Of a DNA stretch of 64,000 nucleotides, positions 38,454 through 47,695 are shown piece by piece; the stretch's first letter is position 1; each line of letters opens with the position of its first letter. Below the pieces are notes generated by a model, which saw only the letters and a list, made by a program, of their open reading frames with translations, searched no databases and had not been told where the DNA came from. This DNA is from Geobacter sp. (GTDB lineage Bacteria; Desulfobacterota; Desulfuromonadia; Geobacterales; Pseudopelobacteraceae): contig WKKS01000001.1 of the NCBI GenBank assembly GCA_009684515.1, positions 310,001 to 374,000 of the forward strand, written 5' to 3'. The translations under genes and the position numbers were made by a program.

Positions 38454-39281
38454 ATGTCTTTTCGCATCCTTGCAATACTTATCTCGCTGATATTTATGAC
38501 TCTGCCGGCTTTGGCCGCAAAATCTACAGACCTGAAGCGTCTTGGGCACGCCATCCAGATGGGCGCCTTTGCCGATGTAAATAACGCCGAGCGTTTTACC
38601 AACAAGCTCCAGGCGAAAGGGATTGAAGCCTTCTACTTTCGCAAGGACAACGGAATCTACGCTGTCCGCTTCGGAGATTTTCCCAGCAAGAGCAGAGCCC
38701 GCGCTGTGGCTGACAAACTGGTGGCCAGTCGCATGATCGACAGCTATTACATCGCACCTCCCAGCGAAGTTGTCTTCACCCGCCCTAAAGAAACGGGCCT
38801 TGAAAAACCAGCGCCGGTCGAGGTCCAAAATTCTCATGAACCGCTTCACCCGGTCGTCCCCAAGGAAACACCCGAAAAGGCTCCTTCCAAACCAGCCAGG
38901 AAGAACGGTGACATGGGCACCATTGCCGCCCGCACGGCCGAGCGCTTCGTCGGCATCCCTTATCGCTGGGGTGGCGATAATGTTGTGGAGGGGATGGATT
39001 GCAGCGGTTTTGTCAGGGCAGTCTACAATCTGTGCGGACTCAGCATTCCGCGTACCTCCCGCGACCAGTACCGTGCCGGCGACGCAGTTTCAAAAGATGA
39101 TCTGCAGGACGGTGATCTGGTTTTCTTCGGTGCCTCGGCAGATAAAATCAATCATGTCGGCATTTATGTTGGCGGCGGGAAATTCGTACACGCTCCCCGG
39201 CGCGGCGAGGAAATCAGAGTCGCCTCGGTGGATGATAATTATTTTGACAAACGCTTCGTCGGCGCACGACGCTATTTTTAA
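38454..39281 (+). CDS. Exported SPOR domain - NlpC/P60 peptidoglycan hydrolase
   Basis: 275 residues: signal peptide 1-21 (ILAILISLIFMTLPALA), SPOR domain (about 28-105; AIQMGAFADVNNAERFTNKLQAKG) that binds denuded glycan strands, a Pro/Lys linker, then an NlpC/P60 domain with catalytic Cys (GMDCSGFVRAVY) and His (HVGIYVGGGKFVHAP). Predicted to cut within the peptide stems of peptidoglycan during division. The ATG at 38454 fits the signal peptide; no strong ribosome site is seen, and an earlier start only adds hydrophobic residues. Confidence 0.9.
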   Translation: MSFRILAILISLIFMTLPALAAKSTDLKRLGHAIQMGAFADVNNAERFTNKLQAKGIEAFYFRKDNGIYAVRFGDFPSKSRARAVADKLVASRMIDSYYIAPPSEVVFTRPKETGLEKPAPVEVQNSHEPLHPVVPKETPEKAPSKPARKNGDMGTIAARTAERFVGIPYRWGGDNVVEGMDCSGFVRAVYNLCGLSIPRTSRDQYRAGDAVSKDDLQDGDLVFFGASADKINHVGIYVGGGKFVHAPRRGEEIRVASVDDNYFDKRFVGARRYF

Positions 39282-39307
39282 TTTTCACAGGCAGTAAAGG
39301 ATCAGAT

Positions 39308-40549
39308 ATGGCAATCATCAAACCATTCCGCGCTCTGCGCCCCCCCAAAGATCTGGCTGAAAAAGTGGCCGCCCTCCCCTACGACGTGATGGATGTCGAG
39401 GAAGCCAGGGGCATGGCAATCGGCAACCCCAACAGCTTCCTGCACGTTTCCCGTCCGGAAATAGATCTTGCTCCTGAAGTGGACCCGCATGCCGATCCGG
39501 TTTATCTCCAGGGCAAAGTCAACCTGAAGGATTTCATTGCTCGTGGAGTTCTGGTTCAGGACGAACTTGAATCATTTTATGTTTATCGGCAGCGAATGGG
39601 AAACATCACCCAGACCGGCCTGGTGGTCTGCGCCAGCGTGGACGACTATCAAAGCGGCGTGATTAAAAAGCACGAGCACACCAGAGCTGACAAGGAAGAG
39701 GATCGCGTCAAGCACATTGATTATCTGGACGCCAATGATGAACCGGTTTTTTACCTGTCGCGTTCATGCGGAGAAGTGGAGGGGATCATTGAAGCGGTCA
39801 CCAATGAGCAGCCTGCATATGATTTTGTCAGCGATGACGGAGTAGGGCATACCCTCTGGATCCTTGCAGATCAGTCCCTGATCGATAAACTGATCGTGCT
39901 GTTTGCTGCAATACCGAAACTTTATGTGGCTGATGGCCACCATCGCAGTGCTGCCGCAGGCCGGGTACGCGAACTGCGTCGCGACAAGAACCCTGCCCAT
40001 GACGGCAGTGAGGAGTACAACTCTTTCCTGACAGTCATATTTCCGGAGAACCAGCTCAACATCATGCCTTACAACCGCGCGGTCAGGGATTTGAACGGCC
40101 GGAGTCCGGAAGATTTTATTGAGCAGCTAAAGAACTCCTTCGAAGTAGTAAAATCAGCCACTCAGGTAGTCCCGGCGGCACGTCATCAATTCGGCATGTA
40201 TCTGGACGGCTGCTGGTATGATCTCCAGGCAAAGTCAACTATTGTAAATGAGAAGGATACGGTCGATCGACTGGATGTTTCTATTCTGCAGAACAACCTG
40301 CTAAGCCCGCTATTGGGTATCAATAACCCGAGAACCGATAAGCGCATTCATTTTGTAGGAGGGATTCGCGGCAACGACGAACTGGTGCGCCTGGTTGATT
40401 CCGGCGACTACGCGGTGGCCTTTGCACTGCACCCGACATCAATCAGCGAATTGATCGAACTGGCCGATCAGGACCAGATCATGCCGCCCAAGTCAACCTG
40501 GTTTGAGCCAAAACTACGCAGCGGACTGTTTGTGCACCTGCTATCCTGA
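39308..40549 (+). CDS. DUF1015 family protein
   Basis: 413 residues matching the DUF1015 family: the start IIKPFRALRPP, AALPYDVMDVEEAR, the HEHTRADKEEDRVKH block and YVADGHHRSAAAGR are conserved in it. The family is often found near serine or phosphoglycerate metabolism genes and may bind phosphorylated substrates, but no function is established to my knowledge. It is followed closely by a sirtuin gene and probably cotranscribed. Confidence 0.85.
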   Translation: MAIIKPFRALRPPKDLAEKVAALPYDVMDVEEARGMAIGNPNSFLHVSRPEIDLAPEVDPHADPVYLQGKVNLKDFIARGVLVQDELESFYVYRQRMGNITQTGLVVCASVDDYQSGVIKKHEHTRADKEEDRVKHIDYLDANDEPVFYLSRSCGEVEGIIEAVTNEQPAYDFVSDDGVGHTLWILADQSLIDKLIVLFAAIPKLYVADGHHRSAAAGRVRELRRDKNPAHDGSEEYNSFLTVIFPENQLNIMPYNRAVRDLNGRSPEDFIEQLKNSFEVVKSATQVVPAARHQFGMYLDGCWYDLQAKSTIVNEKDTVDRLDVSILQNNLLSPLLGINNPRTDKRIHFVGGIRGNDELVRLVDSGDYAVAFALHPTSISELIELADQDQIMPPKSTWFEPKLRSGLFVHLLS

Positions 40550-40558
40550 TCTGCTGCC

Positions 40559-41374
40559 ATGCTGGAACGCGCCGCAAAGGCCATCAGGGAGGCTGAAATA
40601 TTCATCATCACCGCCGGAGCAGGAATGGGTGTCGATTCCGGCCTGCCCGACTTCCGGGGCGATCAGGGATTCTGGAACGCCTACCCGATGTATGAGCGTC
40701 TGGGACTTTCATTTACAGATTGCGCCAATCCTGAACAGTTCGAACGAGCCCCGGCCTTCGGCTGGGGCTTTTACGGCCACCGCACCAACCTGTACCGTTC
40801 AACGGTACCCCACCAAGGTTTTCACATCATTCAACGCTGGATACAGCGCAATAAGGCTGACTATTTTGTAGTGACCTCCAATGTGGATGGCCAGTTTCAA
40901 AAAGCCGGCTACCCGGAGGACCGGATTGTCGAGGTCCATGGTTCGATTCACCATCTGCAATGCCTCGAGCCGTGCAGCCGCAACATTTGGGAAAACCATG
41001 AAGAGTTCTTTATCAACATGGATACGATGCGTTCCATAAGTATTCCGGGGTGCCCGTACTGCCGCGGCGTCAGCCGCCCCAACATACTGATGTTCGGCGA
41101 CTGGTCGTGGATTTCGGACCTCACCGACCAACAGCGGAAGAGGTTCGATCATTTTCTCGGCAGTCATCAGGGAAAACGGACGGTGATACTGGAAATGGGC
41201 GCCGGCAGAGCCATACCGACCATTCGCTATACATCCGAACAACTCGGAGAAGCTGACGGATCGACCGTCATTCGTATCAATCCGCGCGAAGCCGAGATTC
41301 ATGCACCGCATATTTCGCTGGAGTGCGGTGCACTGGCAGGACTTCAACAAATCGATGATTTGATTTTACGATAA
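40559..41374 (+). CDS. SIR2-family NAD-dependent protein deacylase
   Basis: 271-residue sirtuin. NAD-binding GAGMGVDSGLPDFRG near residue 22, TSNVDGQFQKAG, catalytic His in VEVHGSIHHLQC, and zinc-ligand candidates CxxxC (LQCLEPC) and CxxC (GCPYC) are all present. Removes acyl groups from lysine in target proteins; in bacteria acetyl-CoA synthetase is a common target, which is only a suggestion here. It starts nine bases after the DUF1015 stop codon. Confidence 0.88.
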   Translation: MLERAAKAIREAEIFIITAGAGMGVDSGLPDFRGDQGFWNAYPMYERLGLSFTDCANPEQFERAPAFGWGFYGHRTNLYRSTVPHQGFHIIQRWIQRNKADYFVVTSNVDGQFQKAGYPEDRIVEVHGSIHHLQCLEPCSRNIWENHEEFFINMDTMRSISIPGCPYCRGVSRPNILMFGDWSWISDLTDQQRKRFDHFLGSHQGKRTVILEMGAGRAIPTIRYTSEQLGEADGSTVIRINPREAEIHAPHISLECGALAGLQQIDDLILR

Positions 41375-41517
41375 ACCGGTTCAAAGATCATTTTCCACAG
41401 CTTAACGCCCCGTCCCAAATCCAGGCTGCCAAGCCTGCCAGCTTGACAATTAGACACAAATCCGATAAGTTGCGCCGATTCAAATCATAATAACGCACAG
41501 CAAAGGTGATAAATCCA

Positions 41518-44316
41518 TTGAAACATAACTCTAATTCTTCATCATGGCTAAAGGCTTCACTACTGACAGCAGTGCTTCAGTTTTTTTTGGCAATTCCATT
41601 AACAGCTCAAGCGGGCGACATCACAATCGAAGGCCGCGTATTGACCGAGTCCGGTCCGCTTGTTCAGGCCGAAGTTTCAGCACACAGAAGCTATGCTGAC
41701 ATGTTGGCTGGTCTGAAACCGGTCGCAAGTGCAAAAACTGACCGTGGCGGTTTGTATAAGCTTAACCTTCCTCCGGATTCTTATTATTTCTCTGCCAGCG
41801 GTGAACATGACGGGCGAAAGTTCTATGCTTTTCATGGCAGCAACCCGCTTGCCGTAGCCGACAAGAACTTTTGGCTGGGCTTGCTGGCAACCCCCGCCGA
41901 CCAGCAACCCGCTTATGTTGACGGTTCGACCGGATTGGAAGGAGTGGTAAGGTACAAAGGTAAACCTTTGGATGGTGCGTATCTGGCACTTTATAAGCCT
42001 GACAGCAAATCATTTAAGGGGTTAGGCGTCAAAACAGGGTCGGTAGAGGCCGATGGCCGATTCAATGTCAATACGGAACCGGGACCGTATGTTGTGACTG
42101 TTAAGAAAATTATTAACGGCAAAAGCAACCGTCCTCTTCAGGAAGGCGACTTGTACTGCTACTACTCACAAAACCCGGTCGAAGTCAAACCGGGCAAAAA
42201 AGCTCATATAGAACTTTCCTGCCACCCAAAAATCAATAGAGATAGTTTTGTGGCAACCGGCAAAATCAAGCCGGAAGCAATCAACACTTTTTCCGAGCAC
42301 ATTGCATCGTTAAAATATGGCATCCGTGGGAAGGTAGTTGACGGCTCTGGAAAACCGATTGCCGGAATGAACGTTTTGGCGTACCGGCTGACATCACCGG
42401 TGTTCATGATGTATCACGTTTATCACGGGAGTGAATTCTCTGCCCTGACCGATGACAAGGGAGCTTTCTTCATTCCGCTTGATGCCGATGGAGACTATGG
42501 GCTGGTTGCCCGTGACATACTGGGAGACGGTCCTCATCGCGGTGAGATGTATGGTCTTTATCAGGATAATATCCGCCATGCAGTCACCTTCAAACAGGGG
42601 CAGACGATAGAGAACATCTCCATCATCGCCGGCAAGGTCATGGACAGCACAGATCCGGCCAGCGGCAGGGTCAGCCCCGAAACGGTGATCGGGACACCGG
42701 ATGGTCTGCCGGTTACACTGAAAGATACCGTCATTACAAAGGATACCGTTTGGCAGGGTGAAATCATAATTCAGGGGGTAGTCTCGGTAAAACGTACTGC
42801 CACACTTGTAATTCTCCCGGGCACAGTGATCAAATTCAAAAAGAGTGATCGTGACAAAAACGGCGTAGGAGATGGCGAAATTCTGGTTGAAGGACGACTG
42901 ATTGCAAAAGGCACCGGTGACAGGAAGATAATATTCACATCCGCCGAGGATAAACCGGCGCCTAACGACTGGTCATATTTGCAGTTTCTGGCATCCAACA
43001 AAGGCAATATTATCGAGCACTGTCTCTTTGAGTACGCTTTTGCCGGCGTCATGATTCATTATGCCGACGTAAAAATCAGCGATACACTCTTCAGGAATAA
43101 TAATCGGGGGTTGCACTATAACACGGCCGATCTACGTGTTGACCACAGCACATTCATTAACAATCGCATCGGCATCAGGTTCATGCGCATGGAAGGGAAT
43201 GTGCAGATCACCAACAATGATATCTCCAAAAACGACATTGGCGTGCTTTTCGTGCGGCAGCACGTCAATGCCGTTAATTTTGACCAACTCAATCGCGGGC
43301 AGGAACATCCCGTTTATGAGAATAACAATATCCACGGAAACCGGAATTATAATTTTTCACTGGGCGAGGAGCAGGAAAGAGACATAAAAGTCTCCGGAAA
43401 CTGGTGGGGAACCGCTTTGAAAAGTGAAATAAGCAACCTGCTTTATGAACGAAGCAAAACTGAAACATTAAGCAATATCTACTTCGAACCTTTTCTCGAA
43501 AAGCCGGTCGCCGACGCCGGGGTGAGAGGTTTAGATCCGGAAAAGCCCATTCAATTCACCAATAGCAATGACTCACAAAGCATAGAGAAACTACAGCCAG
43601 GGGTTCTAACCGGACGCTTCCTGGAGTCCAATGGAACGCCTTTATCCGGTGCGCAACTCTACCTGTATGACCTTAACCGTGGCCCGATTCCATCACAAAA
43701 CAGCTACTGGCGCGTTCCCAATCGAACCGAAGAAATAGGTGGCAATGGGAGTTTCACTGTCCAGGCGCCGCCTGGTGAGTACTGCATCGGCGCGATTAAA
43801 CGATCAGATGGCATCCACATCGGCCCTCCCAAACCAACCGATAAATTTCTGCTCAGCCTGGATGCCACAGGAAAACCCAAAAGATACGTTTTAAAACCCG
43901 GGGCTCAGATTGATGTTGGCAATGTCGAAGAGGAGCTGCAGGGTAAAGCAGGGAAAAACCTATCAGAAACCAAAACCACGATTGTGGGCAGCATAGTGGA
44001 TGACAGCGGGCGACCGCTCGAGGGTGTCTATGCGTTTGCCTTCACCCAGAAGACTGCTGTCGGCAAACCCATTTTTGTTTCTGAGCCCAGCAACAATAAA
44101 GGGCAATTCAGACTTAATATTGCTGAGGGCGGTTCATTCTACCTCAAAACAAGAGGCAACCTTGGAGGTGGACCACCTCAGACCGGTCTTGTGATTGATG
44201 GCGACAAGCGGGAACCGTTGGTGAAGGTTTCTGTGAACACAGGTGAAACATCGGAACATGTTACTCTGACAACCCGACTATTTCCCGGGCGTGGACGGAA
44301 CAGGCTGGACAGATGA
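41518..44316 (+). CDS. Secreted protein with carboxypeptidase-regulatory repeats around a parallel beta-helix
   Basis: About 932 residues. A signal peptide ends near AQA-GD (residue 32). Three beta-sandwich repeats follow (for instance TIEGRVLTESGPLVQAEV, GLEGVVRYKGKPLDGAYL, GIRGKVVDGSGKPIAGMNV), then a right-handed beta-helix at about 420-640 with NosD/PbH1-like rungs (NNRGLHYNTADLRVDHSTF), then two more repeats near 675 and 810. It probably sits in the periplasm or on the surface and could bind carbohydrate or protein. I prefer the TTG at 41518, preceded by AAAGGTGAT, over a GTG at 41506. Confidence 0.8.
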   Translation: MKHNSNSSSWLKASLLTAVLQFFLAIPLTAQAGDITIEGRVLTESGPLVQAEVSAHRSYADMLAGLKPVASAKTDRGGLYKLNLPPDSYYFSASGEHDGRKFYAFHGSNPLAVADKNFWLGLLATPADQQPAYVDGSTGLEGVVRYKGKPLDGAYLALYKPDSKSFKGLGVKTGSVEADGRFNVNTEPGPYVVTVKKIINGKSNRPLQEGDLYCYYSQNPVEVKPGKKAHIELSCHPKINRDSFVATGKIKPEAINTFSEHIASLKYGIRGKVVDGSGKPIAGMNVLAYRLTSPVFMMYHVYHGSEFSALTDDKGAFFIPLDADGDYGLVARDILGDGPHRGEMYGLYQDNIRHAVTFKQGQTIENISIIAGKVMDSTDPASGRVSPETVIGTPDGLPVTLKDTVITKDTVWQGEIIIQGVVSVKRTATLVILPGTVIKFKKSDRDKNGVGDGEILVEGRLIAKGTGDRKIIFTSAEDKPAPNDWSYLQFLASNKGNIIEHCLFEYAFAGVMIHYADVKISDTLFRNNNRGLHYNTADLRVDHSTFINNRIGIRFMRMEGNVQITNNDISKNDIGVLFVRQHVNAVNFDQLNRGQEHPVYENNNIHGNRNYNFSLGEEQERDIKVSGNWWGTALKSEISNLLYERSKTETLSNIYFEPFLEKPVADAGVRGLDPEKPIQFTNSNDSQSIEKLQPGVLTGRFLESNGTPLSGAQLYLYDLNRGPIPSQNSYWRVPNRTEEIGGNGSFTVQAPPGEYCIGAIKRSDGIHIGPPKPTDKFLLSLDATGKPKRYVLKPGAQIDVGNVEEELQGKAGKNLSETKTTIVGSIVDDSGRPLEGVYAFAFTQKTAVGKPIFVSEPSNNKGQFRLNIAEGGSFYLKTRGNLGGGPPQTGLVIDGDKREPLVKVSVNTGETSEHVTLTTRLFPGRGRNRLDR

Positions 44317-44349
44317 TGTGACCTATTTCCAGTTAGACTGATAAAAACT

Positions 44350-44386
44350 AATCAGCCCATAATCATCAATGATTATGGGCTGATTG
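44350..44386. terminator. Long inverted repeat between convergent genes
   Basis: AATCAGCCCATAATCAT-CA-ATGATTATGGGCTGATT: 17-base arms with a short loop. On the minus strand it is followed by AGTTTTTATC, so it best serves thiC; it can also stop transcripts from the upstream secreted-protein gene. Confidence 0.8.
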
Positions 44387-44413
44387 GTTCATATTGAATG
44401 AAGTGGCAAAGTT

Positions 44414-45706
44414 CTATCTTGCCATTGCGTCATCCATGACCTTGTAAGCACAGAATTCACCGCACATGGTACAGGCACCATGGTCGGAAACCGGTGAATT
44501 CGCACGAAATTCACGAGCCTTGTCCGGATCCATTGCCAGCCCGAACTGACCTTCCCAATCCAGCTTTTTACGGCATTTTGCCATTGCAATATCCTTGTCC
44601 ATAGCGCCCTTGACTCCCTTGGCGATGTCAGCGGCATGGGCGGCAATCCGTGTTGCGATCACACCGTCCCGCACATCCTGAACATCCGGCAACCGAAGAT
44701 GTTCGGAAGGGGTGACGTAACAGAGAAAATCGGCCCCGGCTGCGGCAGCTATCGCCCCGCCTATGGCACAGGTGATGTGATCATAGCCTGGTGCGATGTC
44801 CGTTACCAGCGGTCCGAGGACATAGAAGGGAGCACCGTGACAAAGCCGTTTTTGCAGTTGAATGTTGGTCTGAATCTGATTGAGCGGAACATGGCCCGGA
44901 CCCTCGATCATGACCTGCACACCGAAATCCTGGGCGCGCTGAGTCAATTCGCCCAACAGGATCAGTTCATGGATCTGGGCCCGGTCAGTGGCATCGGCCA
45001 GGCAACCGGGGCGGAAACCGTCTCCCAATGATAGAGTCATATCATATTGTTTCGTAATCTCGAGCAGTTTGTCAAAATGCTCAAAGAGCGGATTTTCTTT
45101 TTTGTTGTACTTCATCCATTCGATTGTAAATGCTCCGCCGCGTGATACGACGTCCATGATTCGCCCTTCGTTCTTCATCCGCTCAACCGTACCTAGTGTC
45201 ACTCCGCAATGCACCGTGATGAAGTCAACACCATCTTCGGCATGCTTGATGATGCCGGCGAACATATCGTCAACAGTCATGTCAACGATGGCCTTTTTCT
45301 TGACCCGAACCGCGTCGAGAGCGGCCTGGTAAAGCGGCACGCTGCCAATGCAGGCATTTGTTTCAGCGATGATGGCCCTTCTGATCTCGTCCACCGGTCC
45401 GCCTGTTGAAAGATCCATAATGGCATCGGCGCCGTATTTGACAGCCACGCGGGCTTTTTCCAGCTCTTTTTGCATATCAGTGTCGTCAGAAGATGAGCCG
45501 ATATTGGCATTGATCTTGGTGCGCAGCCCAGCTCCTACCGGCAACGGCATTCCATTGGAATGTTTTATGTTGTGACAGATCACAATATTTCCTGCTGCAA
45601 TTCCGTCACGGATAAATTCGGGTGTAACACCTTCCGAAGCTGCGGCAAGCTGCATTTTTTCAGTTACTAAACCCCGGCGGGCATATTCGAGTTGAGTCAT
45701 GGTCAA
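44414..45706 (-). CDS. thiC: Phosphomethylpyrimidine synthase
   Basis: Radical-SAM-type rearrangement of aminoimidazole ribotide to HMP-P, the pyrimidine half of thiamin. The 430-residue short form has the conserved EGPGHVPLNQIQTNIQ, GADFLCYVTPSEHL and C-terminal cluster motif C412-TM-C415-GEF-C419. It is the last gene of the thiamin operon, about 50 bases after thiED. The cluster spacing is CX2CX3C, one residue shorter than the CX2CX4C I remember for long bacterial ThiC. Confidence 0.95.
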   Translation of the reverse strand: MTMTQLEYARRGLVTEKMQLAAASEGVTPEFIRDGIAAGNIVICHNIKHSNGMPLPVGAGLRTKINANIGSSSDDTDMQKELEKARVAVKYGADAIMDLSTGGPVDEIRRAIIAETNACIGSVPLYQAALDAVRVKKKAIVDMTVDDMFAGIIKHAEDGVDFITVHCGVTLGTVERMKNEGRIMDVVSRGGAFTIEWMKYNKKENPLFEHFDKLLEITKQYDMTLSLGDGFRPGCLADATDRAQIHELILLGELTQRAQDFGVQVMIEGPGHVPLNQIQTNIQLQKRLCHGAPFYVLGPLVTDIAPGYDHITCAIGGAIAAAAGADFLCYVTPSEHLRLPDVQDVRDGVIATRIAAHAADIAKGVKGAMDKDIAMAKCRKKLDWEGQFGLAMDPDKAREFRANSPVSDHGACTMCGEFCAYKVMDDAMAR

Positions 45707-45756
45707 GATCCTTTGATGAAGTTAAAGTTATTCTGCCTTTTCAAGCAAAATCTTGG

Positions 45757-47235
45757 CTAACGGGTCTGCAATAGTTCCATAGATGCAAGGTAGTGATTAA
45801 TCGGGCTATGCCCTTTGCCCAGCGGCTTGGCCAGACGGATAGCGGCACTTATGAAGTTTTTGGCTTTTTCAATCGCCTGAATCAAAGGCTCACCCTGTGC
45901 CAGAAAAGCGGCCGTCGCCGAAGCATAACTACAGCCGGTACCGTGGGTATTACTGGTAAAATAGCGCTCGGAACTGAAAGCATGACACTGGTTGCCGTCA
46001 AAAAGAATATCAGTGGATTGACGTCCGCTGAGATGCCCACCTTTCACAAGCACATTAGCCGCACCCAGAGCATGCAAGTCACGAGCAGCCTGTTCCATTT
46101 CCTTTTCGTTCTTGATCGATCGTCCCAGCAAACGCTCAGCCTCAGGAATATTAGGCGTCAACAGGTAAGCCTGCGGCAACAGCTGGTCACAGAAAACATT
46201 AACCGCTTCACGCTCAAGCAATGCCGCCCCACCCTTGGCGACCATAACCGGATCAATGACCAGCGGGATCATGACTTTTCGTTCCCGAAGATATTCCGCC
46301 ACTGCTGCAATGATGGCCGGTGTGTGAAGCATGCCTGTCTTGATCACGTCGATCGGGATATCACTTAATACAGTGTCAAGTTGATCAATGACAAAGGATG
46401 GCGGAAGACCGTGGATCGAGGAGACACCCTTTGTGTTCTGAGCCGTCAAAGCAGTCAAAACGGTCGCCGCATAGCTGCCCAAAAGCGTGATCGTCTTTGT
46501 ATCAGCCTGGACACCTGCGCCGCCGCCGGAATCGCTGCCGGCAAGACTCAACACTGCGCCGCGCGGAAAAGGTCTGACTCGATTGAACAGCAGCGCCAGT
46601 TCGGCCGCTACAATATCTGGCCGAGGGCTGGATAGTACCGATGAAATAACTGCCAGCGCATCCGCGCCTGCATCAATGACACGGCATGCATTAGCGGTAG
46701 TAATCCCGCCGATTGCAACAACCGGAATTTTTATCTTCTTGCGGAGTGACGCCAACCCGGCGGTGCCCGGCATATGACTGACAACTTTACTTTCAGTCGG
46801 GTACATGGCCCCAAAACCGATGTAATCTGCGCCATCCTTTTCAGCAGAAAGCGCTTCTTCCAGGTTGTGGGTGGATTTGCCAATCAGTTTGTCGTCGCCA
46901 AGCAACAACCTGGCAGCCGCTATCGAACCATCGTCCTGCCCCAGGTGTACGCCGTCTGCATCAAGTTCCTTGGCCAGCCGGACATCATCATTAACAATAA
47001 ACGCAACCCCGTAACTGCTGCACAAGCGTTTCAGTTCCAAACCTTCGACCAGACAATCTCCACGCTCCTTCCCTTTTGCGCGGTACTGCAATACGGAAAC
47101 ACCGCCACGCAACGCCTGGAAGACCCTATCAGTCAGATTGCTCCCTTGGTCGGTGATCAGATAAACGCCGCTGATATCAACAGTCGATACAGGTTTGTTG
47201 ACCACAAGTCGGAATGTTCGGCTGGCATCACCCAC
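45757..47235 (-). CDS. thiED: Fused thiamin-phosphate synthase / HMP-P kinase
   Basis: About 492 residues. The N-terminal half is ThiE, joining HMP-PP and THZ-P (GVYLITDQG, GGVSVLQYRAKG, DGVHLGQDD); the C-terminal half is ThiD, which phosphorylates HMP-P (LSLAGSDSGGGAGVQAD, VIDPVMVAKGGA, GTGCSYASATAAFLAQG). The GTG at 47235 is chosen since GGAG lies eight bases upstream and just past the riboswitch terminator. Earlier in-frame codons lie inside the terminator hairpin. Fusing the two supplies both steps after ThiC. Confidence 0.93.
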   Translation of the reverse strand: MGDASRTFRLVVNKPVSTVDISGVYLITDQGSNLTDRVFQALRGGVSVLQYRAKGKERGDCLVEGLELKRLCSSYGVAFIVNDDVRLAKELDADGVHLGQDDGSIAAARLLLGDDKLIGKSTHNLEEALSAEKDGADYIGFGAMYPTESKVVSHMPGTAGLASLRKKIKIPVVAIGGITTANACRVIDAGADALAVISSVLSSPRPDIVAAELALLFNRVRPFPRGAVLSLAGSDSGGGAGVQADTKTITLLGSYAATVLTALTAQNTKGVSSIHGLPPSFVIDQLDTVLSDIPIDVIKTGMLHTPAIIAAVAEYLRERKVMIPLVIDPVMVAKGGAALLEREAVNVFCDQLLPQAYLLTPNIPEAERLLGRSIKNEKEMEQAARDLHALGAANVLVKGGHLSGRQSTDILFDGNQCHAFSSERYFTSNTHGTGCSYASATAAFLAQGEPLIQAIEKAKNFISAAIRLAKPLGKGHSPINHYLASMELLQTR

Positions 47236-47248
47236 TGGAGAATCTCCA

Positions 47249-47284
47249 TAAAAAAGGCCGCACTGACAATACATCAGGCGGCCG
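47249..47284 (-). terminator. Terminator of the TPP riboswitch
   Basis: On the minus strand GGCCGC pairs with GCGGCC across a roughly 16-base loop and is followed by TTTTTTAT, placed between the aptamer and the thiED ribosome site: a transcription-attenuation platform. Confidence 0.85.
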
Positions 47285-47299
47285 GATCTTGATTATATC

Positions 47300-47409
47300 C
47301 CGAAAGCCGCTTTCCTACGCCGGAATTACCCGGTTCAGGTACAAAGGGTTCCCGCTGTGTAAACATGTCATGTCCACTACAGTCGGATCTCAGTTCTAAG
47401 AACTCCCCC
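47300..47409 (-). ncRNA. TPP riboswitch (thi box)
   Basis: On the minus strand the aptamer runs from GGGGGAGTTCTTAGAACTGAGA through ACCCTTTGTACCTGAACC to GGGTAATTCCGGCGTAGGAAAG. The CTGAGA, ACCCTTTG-ACCTGA and GGGTAATxCCGGCGTAGG boxes are the universal thi-box core. Bound thiamin pyrophosphate should favour the downstream terminator and shut off thiED-thiC. Confidence 0.95.
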
Positions 47410-47415
47410 AGGGCA

Positions 47416-47444
47416 TTATTAAATTTTTAGAGCAGCAAAATCAA
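47416..47444 (-). promoter_or_regulatory. Promoter of the thiamin operon
   Basis: On the minus strand TTGATT (47439-47444), 17 bases, TAATAA (47416-47421). The start point falls at the first bases of the aptamer. Confidence 0.6.
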
Positions 47445-47509
47445 AACCACATAAACAAAAACCCCGGCATTTCAAAACTCTCCTGATGAAAGTCGTAAAG
47501 AACAACGGG

Positions 47510-47544
47510 GGTAAAAAGAAAGGAACCCATAAAGGATTCCTTGT
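47510..47544 (-). terminator. Rho-independent terminator of tRNA-Gly
   Basis: On the minus strand AAGGAATCC-TTTAT-GGGTTCCTT then TCTTTTT, ten bases beyond the tRNA CCA. Confidence 0.85.
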
Positions 47545-47552
47545 ATCAATTA

Positions 47553-47627
<75 letters not shown>

Positions 47628-47640
47628 TTGAAGTCCCGGA

Positions 47641-47669
47641 TTTATATCAAAGCCTTTCTCTGTTGTCAA
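47641..47669 (-). promoter_or_regulatory. Strong sigma-70 promoter of tRNA-Gly
   Basis: On the minus strand a perfect TTGACA (47664-47669), exactly 17 bases, TATAAA (47641-47646). Confidence 0.8.
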
Positions 47670-47695
47670 TATTTATTAGTAAAAAAGTTATTTTT

